From Nitrosomonas sp. (lineage in GTDB: Bacteria > Pseudomonadota > Gammaproteobacteria > Burkholderiales > Nitrosomonadaceae), in assembly GCF_024282095.1 (NCBI RefSeq), contig NZ_JAMWZS010000007.1, positions 17,093 to 81,092 on the forward strand: DNA of 64,000 nucleotides, in the 5' to 3' direction. Below the pieces are notes generated by a model. That model was not told the origin of the DNA. It did not search any database and saw only the letters and a program-made list of their open reading frames with translations. Made by a program: the position numbers and the translations under genes. This document shows positions 59,653 to 64,000 of this stretch, piece after piece. Position 1 is the stretch's first letter, and every line of letters starts with the position of its first letter.

Positions 59653-60907
59653 ACATAGCCTGCGCTACCGTGTTGCAGTAGCGCTGGCAACATTCAGCAT
59701 TTTCATAGTCGGAACACTTTGTATCATTCTCTATTTTGCTTCGGATAACATCGAAGAAGCCCATATAGAACAAGTGATTGAAATGGAAATGGATCATCTT
59801 GTTCATCGTTATCAGAAACACTCAGATTTCATTTCTCAAGTAGGCTCACACCTCAAAACCTATGTTATCCATACTATGGACGACGAGTTACAAATCCCTG
59901 CTTATTTGCGCGGATTGCAAGCTGGCTACCATCGAATCGACTATGGGCTTGAGGATTTTCATGTTTTGGTGCGCACCACTAATGCTGTGAAGTTTCTTGT
60001 AGCCTACCGAATTTCGCTGCATCAGCAGCGATTAAGTAAACTGAGGCTGCTCATTTTGTTATCCTGGGTGGCAGTAGTTGCCATTGCATTTGTTGTAGGG
60101 TATTTACTTGCCGGTATACTCGTCAAACAGGTAACAGAATTAGCGGAGCGAGTAAGCTTACTAGCCCCTGGCGATATCCAAGTTGGATTGCTGGCACAGC
60201 CTGACATGGATGAAGAAGTCGCACAACTTGCACGCGCATTGGATGATTATCAAAGTCGCATAAAACGCATGCTCCAACGTGAACAAGAATTCACCGCCAA
60301 TATCAGCCATGAATTAAGGACCCCGATTACAACCATTCTAACCAGTTGTGAATTACTGGTTGCAACACCTGATTTACCGGTCAGAGCGCATCATCGGATA
60401 AAAATGATTGAAGCGGCTGCCACGCGTATGGGCGAACAATTACAAGCTTTATTATTTTTGGCACGTGAACAGGCATTAGGCGTCATGGAACCCGTTGCTA
60501 TCGCCGAATGTGTTTTTGATGCAGTTGAGCCGATATGCGCAGAAATTTATCGGAAGAAATTGAATTTTCAAGTAAACATTGCGCCCGCAGTTACTGTCAC
60601 ACTTAATCGTCAAGCATTACATACCGCACTGATGAATCTGCTTCGAAATGCTGTGCAGTATACTGAAAATGGTTTTATCCGGGTTGATTTCAATAATCAG
60701 CGATTGTCAATTTCAGATTCTGGCATTGGAATAGAGCCCGCTTATTTACCATTACTATATGAGCGTTTTTTTCGCGGCTCGACTCAAGGTCAAGGACTGG
60801 GTATTGGACTCGCTATTGTTAAACGAATCTGCGATCACTATGGTTGGCTCATCGAAGTAGACAGTACCCCTGGGAAAGGCACCACATTTCATATTATTTT
60901 CCCTTAA
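59633..60907 (+). CDS. Sensor histidine kinase
   Basis: This 424-residue kinase overlaps the regulator stop by 20 bases (GTG start). It has two transmembrane helices (about 14-35 and 142-164) bounding a periplasmic sensor of about 105 residues, and a HAMP-like linker (LAERVSLLAPGDIQVGLL). The phospho-acceptor box is FTANISHELRTPITTI. The ATPase domain shows NLLRNAVQYT (N box), SDSGIGIE (G1) and GQGLGIGLAIVKRI (G2). The signal is unknown. Adjacency to bicarbonate uptake genes suggests, but does not show, sensing tied to carbon, sodium or pH. Confidence 0.94.
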   Translation: MIRFPIEHSLRYRVAVALATFSIFIVGTLCIILYFASDNIEEAHIEQVIEMEMDHLVHRYQKHSDFISQVGSHLKTYVIHTMDDELQIPAYLRGLQAGYHRIDYGLEDFHVLVRTTNAVKFLVAYRISLHQQRLSKLRLLILLSWVAVVAIAFVVGYLLAGILVKQVTELAERVSLLAPGDIQVGLLAQPDMDEEVAQLARALDDYQSRIKRMLQREQEFTANISHELRTPITTILTSCELLVATPDLPVRAHHRIKMIEAAATRMGEQLQALLFLAREQALGVMEPVAIAECVFDAVEPICAEIYRKKLNFQVNIAPAVTVTLNRQALHTALMNLLRNAVQYTENGFIRVDFNNQRLSISDSGIGIEPAYLPLLYERFFRGSTQGQGLGIGLAIVKRICDHYGWLIEVDSTPGKGTTFHIIFP

Positions 60908-60930
60908 TCATTGGATAGATAGTATTTCCT

Positions 60931-60978
60931 TTCTTCACGAATTCTTCACATTTCTTATGTTAACGTTTCTATGTGAAG
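60931..60978 (+). promoter_or_regulatory. Candidate response-regulator operator upstream of sbtA
   Basis: Two identical octamers, TTCTTCAC, lie at 60931-60938 and 60942-60949, 11 bases apart (one helical turn), with a related TTCTTATG at 60952-60959. An overlapping inverted repeat is CTTCACAT (60944-60951) and ATGTGAAG (60971-60978). OmpR/PhoB-type regulators bind 11-bp direct repeats, so this could be a site for the adjacent regulator, about 220 bases before sbtA. The rest of 60908-61200 has no gene. Confidence 0.45.
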
Positions 60979-61200
60979 GGCAATTCAGTCACCAGATCCA
61001 AGAAAAGTGTTTCTTATCATTGCATACTTCGTTAAGATTATTGCGTTTCGAAAAATTTCAGTTAAAAAAACTGACCAAAAATCCTGCTGGGCTGTAAGAT
61101 TATTTGGTTTTTGTTCTGAGTTTGTGAAACCCCGAAGAATACTGTGATAAGAATGTTAATAAATCAAACAAAACATAATTAAGTAAAGAGGGAGTTTTGC

Positions 61201-62157
61201 ATGGCAACTATACAACCAGTTGTACTGTTTTTTGTATTCGGGGTTTTGGCGGGTGTCATAAAGTCTGACCTCAAGATACCTGAGGCTTTATATAAGAGTT
61301 TAAGTCTTTTTCTGCTCATCGCCATTGGTTTCAAAGGCGGCGTGTCGATGGCCAAGTACGAAATCATGGAAGTGCTGCCTATCGCTCTATCCATGGTTGT
61401 TTTAGCAGCGCTGATTCCGCTGACTGCTTATCCAATCTTAAGATTCATTGGTAAATTCACCCAGGCTGATGCAGGCGCTATTTCTGCTCACTATGGTTCG
61501 GTAAGTGCAGTGACGTTTGCCGTTGGTGTAGCCTTTCTAGCTGCCAAGGATGAACCTTCCGAAGGCTATATGGTGCTCATTATGGCGCTGATGGAAATAC
61601 CGGCACTGGTAACCGGCACGGTCTTGGCACGCGCGGGTGCTGGCGGTGAAAAAACCCAATGGGGTAAGTTGATGCACGAGATTTTAACTGGAACAAGCCT
61701 TTATTTATTGATAGCTGGCGTGATTATTGGTTATTATGCCGGAATAGTGAAGCTTGTATCACCGCTCGATAAAATGTTCATGGACCTATTCATGGGTGTG
61801 TTGGCCTTCTTCCTGTTGGAAATGGGCTTGCTAGCAGCGTCACGGCTATCGGCAGTGATGAAAAAAGGCCTATTCATCGTTTCGTTTGGTATACTTTTCC
61901 CAATGGCAATGGGAATGTTCGGTGCTTACTTGGGTTGGTTATTTGGCTTGTCAGAGGGTGGTACGATGTTGCTGGCTGTCTTGTATGCCAGCTGTTCCTA
62001 TATTGCCGCTCCTGCAGCCATGCGTATTGCGGTGCCAGATGCGGATCCAGCGGTTTCAATCGGAGCGTCTCTAGGCGTGACTTTCCCCTTTAACATATTC
62101 ATTGGTGTACCGATTTACTGGGAAATGTCGGTATGGTTTCATAGCATCGCGGTTTAG
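61201..62157 (+). CDS. sbtA: Sodium-dependent bicarbonate transporter
   Basis: SbtA imports bicarbonate with sodium across the inner membrane. The 318-residue protein is mostly hydrophobic, about ten helices. Conserved pieces are FFVFGVLAGVIKSDLKIPEALYKSLSLFLLIAIGFKGG, the loop AISAHYGSVSAVTFAVGVAFL, LMALMEIPALVTG, and ASCSYIAAPAAMRIAVPDADP near the end, in the order known from cyanobacterial SbtA. It is shorter than those (about 370), as usual in Proteobacteria. A GAGGGAG ribosome binding site precedes the ATG. It is paired with the PII-like gene downstream. Confidence 0.93.
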   Translation: MATIQPVVLFFVFGVLAGVIKSDLKIPEALYKSLSLFLLIAIGFKGGVSMAKYEIMEVLPIALSMVVLAALIPLTAYPILRFIGKFTQADAGAISAHYGSVSAVTFAVGVAFLAAKDEPSEGYMVLIMALMEIPALVTGTVLARAGAGGEKTQWGKLMHEILTGTSLYLLIAGVIIGYYAGIVKLVSPLDKMFMDLFMGVLAFFLLEMGLLAASRLSAVMKKGLFIVSFGILFPMAMGMFGAYLGWLFGLSEGGTMLLAVLYASCSYIAAPAAMRIAVPDADPAVSIGASLGVTFPFNIFIGVPIYWEMSVWFHSIAV

Positions 62158-62203
62158 AAACTATTAAACTTTATTTAATGATTGATCTTTCTGGAAAAAA
62201 TTT

Positions 62204-62521
62204 ATGAATAATACAATCGCAATGAAAAGATTCGAGATTGTCATCGGAATAGAACAACTCGAACAATTAATGGAATTGTTGGAAAGAAGTGAAGTACGCG
62301 GATATACTGTTATCAAAAATGCAGGGGGCTACGGATCGCGAGGCGCACGAAATCCTGATGATGTTTTAATGGAGCAAGAGAATGTTGTTATCGTTCTTGC
62401 TTGTAAGGAAGATCAGGCACAAAGAGTACTGGACGAACTAAGACCGGTGATGAAAAGCCTAGGCGGTATGTGTCTTATTTCAGATTGTACCTGGGTTGAA
62501 GGACCTGCTGTCTCATACTAA
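62204..62521 (+). CDS. sbtB: PII-like regulator SbtB
   Basis: This 105-residue protein has the PII/SbtB ferredoxin-like fold: MKRFEIVIGIEQLEQLMELLERSEVRGYTVIKNAGGYGSRG (strand-helix-strand with a Gly-rich T-loop base), then NVVIVLACKEDQAQRVLDEL and a C-terminal IGDC-like MCLISDCTWVEG. SbtB trimers bind cAMP, AMP or ADP and lock SbtA. It starts 46 bases after sbtA and probably shares its mRNA. The start could also be ATG 62222. There is no C-terminal Cys pair of the redox R-loop type. Confidence 0.9.
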   Translation: MNNTIAMKRFEIVIGIEQLEQLMELLERSEVRGYTVIKNAGGYGSRGARNPDDVLMEQENVVIVLACKEDQAQRVLDELRPVMKSLGGMCLISDCTWVEGPAVSY

Positions 62522-62540
62522 ATCCATTTGTTAATATCAA

Positions 62541-62584
62541 CTGTAATACGCGTGATTCTAAGTTATTGATAACGCGTATTACAG
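62541..62584. terminator. Long hairpin after sbtB
   Basis: Perfect 13-bp arms, CTGTAATACGCGT and ACGCGTATTACAG, are separated by 18 bases. It starts 20 bases after the sbtB stop. No U tract follows, so it may be an mRNA-stabilising structure or the end of an insertion element rather than a classical terminator. Confidence 0.6.
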
Positions 62585-62604
62585 AATATAAATTGAGTTA
62601 AACC

Positions 62605-62630
62605 ACCTCCGGCAAAACTGGAGGTTTTGC
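62605..62630 (+). terminator. Terminator-like stem, possibly IS200/605 end
   Basis: ACCTCC, loop GGCAAAACT, GGAGGT followed by TTTGC. This short GC stem with a T run can end the sbtAB transcript. The same CCTCCGG-type stem is common at the ends of IS200/IS605 elements, and a transposase relic lies next to it. Confidence 0.6.
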
Positions 62631-62679
62631 ATATCGCTAAAGCGGTACTTACATACCTGGTTTCAACTGATCATAGCAT

Positions 62680-62803
62680 TCATCTGTCTTTTTTCTTATC
62701 TCGGTTATACATTCTGACCATCTTGTCATCCAGCTTCACCGTCGATACGCAATACCCACGAGCCCCAAAATTTCTCCCGAAAATCCTGCTTCTTATTCAG
62801 CAT
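62680..62803 (-). pseudogene. IS200/IS605-family transposase C-terminal relic
   Basis: On the minus strand, MLNKKQDFREKFWG is followed, after a one-base shift in a G run, by ARGYCVSTVKLDDKMVRMY and a charged NRDKKKDR end and stop (62680-62682). HFWARGYCVSTV is the well-known block of the small Y1 transposases (TnpA). The N-terminal catalytic part, including HUH and Tyr, is missing. It marks a decayed insertion element. Confidence 0.75.
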
Positions 62804-62864
62804 CTATTCAGATTCTCTTCTATATGATGATAACAAGTATGAAATCTTGAGGCGAGGGGGATAT

Positions 62865-63962
62865 ATGAAAAAATTTAAACTAACATGCATAGCTATCGCT
62901 CTGTGTGGATTATTTTCAGCAAGCCTCGTAAAAGCCGGCGGAGATGGGGGTGGCGATGGCGGTGGTTTTGATGGAGGTGGTTTTGATGGAGGTGGCTTCG
63001 ACGGAGGCGGTTTTGATGGCGGCGGTTATGATGGAGGCGGCTTTGATGGCGGTGGTTATGACGGCGGAAGCTTCGATTCCGGCAACTACTATGACCAAGG
63101 CAGTGACTTTAGCGGTGGTTACGACCAAGGCGACTTCGATCAAAACGATGCCTTTTATCCGGATGATGGATTTGATCCGCAGGAAAATTTCTCCGATGCC
63201 CCCAATCAGGGAGGCGACTTTAATCAAACAGGTGAGTTTAACCAATCCAATGATCCCGGACTTGAGAGCAATCCTAACCAAGGTATCGAATCTGCACAAG
63301 GCAAAGAAATCACGTCAGATCCTTCACAGGGTAGCTTGACAACCCAGAGTAATGAATCTGCCGAAACCGGTTCATCGGCTCAAGATAATGGCGTTACTCA
63401 GAATGAAAATGATACTGCCATTCAGAACTCCAGCAATCAGAATGATCAAGCAGCTCAAAACAATGAATCTACCACAACCGATCAGGCTGCACAGGGTAGC
63501 GGAACCACTCAAGATGGTTCTACCGCTCAGAATGTTAACATCCAAAATAATGTTCAGACAGATCAGAATGCTAACAACTACAATAACTGGAATCACCATC
63601 ACGGTCATCACCATCATGATGGATTCGGCTTAGGGCTAGGATTGGGTCTCGGGCTAGGTTTTGGATTTGGCCCATTCAGTCCTTTTGGCCCATTTGGCGG
63701 TTTTGGTTATTATGGTTTTGCGCCCTTTAACAGCTTCGGTTTTTACAATAACTGGGGTGGCGTCGGCTTCTATAATAATTTTGCCTTTGGCCCCTATCGC
63801 CGTTTTGAAAGCTATTATCCATTAGGCGGTTATCCTGTGGGAGTCGTAAGTGCCCCAGTATTAGCATCACCAATGGCGCTTGCACCGCCTAGACCAACCT
63901 ATATCCAGCAAAATACTGTTTCCCGCCCTGCCCCCCCCCGGCCAAAAAATAATATAATGTAA
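62865..63962 (+). CDS. Secreted Gly/Asp-repeat, Gln/Asn-rich protein
   Basis: The start at 62865 follows GAGGGGG by about seven bases (a longer frame adds six residues). This 365-residue protein has a signal peptide (IAIALCGLFSASLVKA, cleaved near 24). It then has tandem FDGGG/YDGGG units (about eight), a Gln/Asn/Ser-rich middle (about 80-235), a His cluster (NHHHGHHHHDG), a GLGLGLGLGFGFG tract, and a Tyr/Phe/Gly-rich tail ending in Pro-rich sequence. No enzyme domain is visible. Composition suggests a disordered envelope or matrix protein, possibly metal-binding through the Asp and His clusters. Function is unknown. Confidence 0.75.
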   Translation: MKKFKLTCIAIALCGLFSASLVKAGGDGGGDGGGFDGGGFDGGGFDGGGFDGGGYDGGGFDGGGYDGGSFDSGNYYDQGSDFSGGYDQGDFDQNDAFYPDDGFDPQENFSDAPNQGGDFNQTGEFNQSNDPGLESNPNQGIESAQGKEITSDPSQGSLTTQSNESAETGSSAQDNGVTQNENDTAIQNSSNQNDQAAQNNESTTTDQAAQGSGTTQDGSTAQNVNIQNNVQTDQNANNYNNWNHHHGHHHHDGFGLGLGLGLGLGFGFGPFSPFGPFGGFGYYGFAPFNSFGFYNNWGGVGFYNNFAFGPYRRFESYYPLGGYPVGVVSAPVLASPMALAPPRPTYIQQNTVSRPAPPRPKNNIM

Positions 63963-64000
63963 TTTTTGCCTTAAACAGTAGGTTATTATAACATATTCAA

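Larger units (their letters stand above)
62522..62864. other. 343-base region downstream of sbtB
   Basis: It contains a 13-bp hairpin (62541-62584), a terminator-like stem (62605-62630) and a frameshifted IS200-type transposase relic (62680-62803, minus). No intact gene is supported. The last 60 bases lead to the ribosome binding site GAGGGGG of the repeat protein. Confidence 0.7.

Noticed and set aside
62956-63080. Tandem 15-bp units that could suggest a CRISPR or origin iteron array
   Set aside because: The units keep the reading frame and encode FDGGG/YDGGG; there are no unique spacers and no replication gene nearby.
1-64000. Prophage, CRISPR-Cas or biosynthetic gene cluster
   Set aside because: No phage structural genes, cas genes, regular spacer arrays or megasynthase domains were found; most genes are ordinary housekeeping genes.

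Overview
The window reads as chromosomal DNA of a betaproteobacterium, most likely a Nitrosomonas-type ammonia oxidiser. This is inferred from protein style and gene complement: a multicopper oxidase whose type-1 copper site lies in its first cupredoxin domain, an SbtA/SbtB bicarbonate uptake pair, a DUF3391/HD-GYP protein, FlhDC and a fused AroK-AroB. No amo, hao or rRNA gene is present to prove it. Most of the window is compact housekeeping DNA, with short accessory patches between operons.

Layout. 1-9150: end of ppa, a zinc-ribbon membrane protein, a secreted zincin, a flavoprotein, miaA, a BON lipoprotein, dapD-dapC and a two-gene membrane protein/hydrolase unit. 9154-10517: tRNA-Ser(UGA), a VapBC module, an adhesin relic and a 60-bp repeat, the clearest accessory patch. 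10518-22407: purE-purK-purC, a lone exbD, sodB, hisG-hisD, an RNA methyltransferase, small orphan genes, uvrB and an aminotransferase. 22428-24753: flhDC with an upstream region rich in dyads, then an orphan diiron protein. 25054-36261: selO, bioA, a beta-CASP nuclease, an HD-GYP protein, valS, holC and pepA. 36568-47257: an HDOD-GGDEF protein, serB, malic enzyme, a truncated haemoglobin, a membrane diguanylate cyclase, an SH3 lipoprotein, a CcsA-like protein, ffh and dut. 47456-54809: a copper operon (multicopper oxidase plus His-rich cupredoxin) divergent from an RND efflux pair. 54875-62521: aroKB, dgt, hemE, a two-component system, then sbtA-sbtB. 62522-63962: an IS200-type transposase relic and a secreted Gly/Asp/Gln-rich repeat protein.

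The most unusual non-coding signal is a dispersed palindromic element of about 135 bp in four copies (253-389, 38948-39086, 43148-43264, 46573-46706). All four lie between convergent genes, and six gene ends directly abut a copy at the stop codon. It looks like a mobile or MITE-like element that has become a two-way gene-end module.

The most suggestive protein-coding clusters are the copper operon (a membrane-anchored two-domain oxidase overlapping a membrane-anchored cupredoxin), and the two-component system next to sbtAB with 11-bp direct repeats in between. That arrangement suggests signal-controlled inorganic-carbon uptake. Three c-di-GMP proteins and the flagellar master regulator also fall within about 21 kb.
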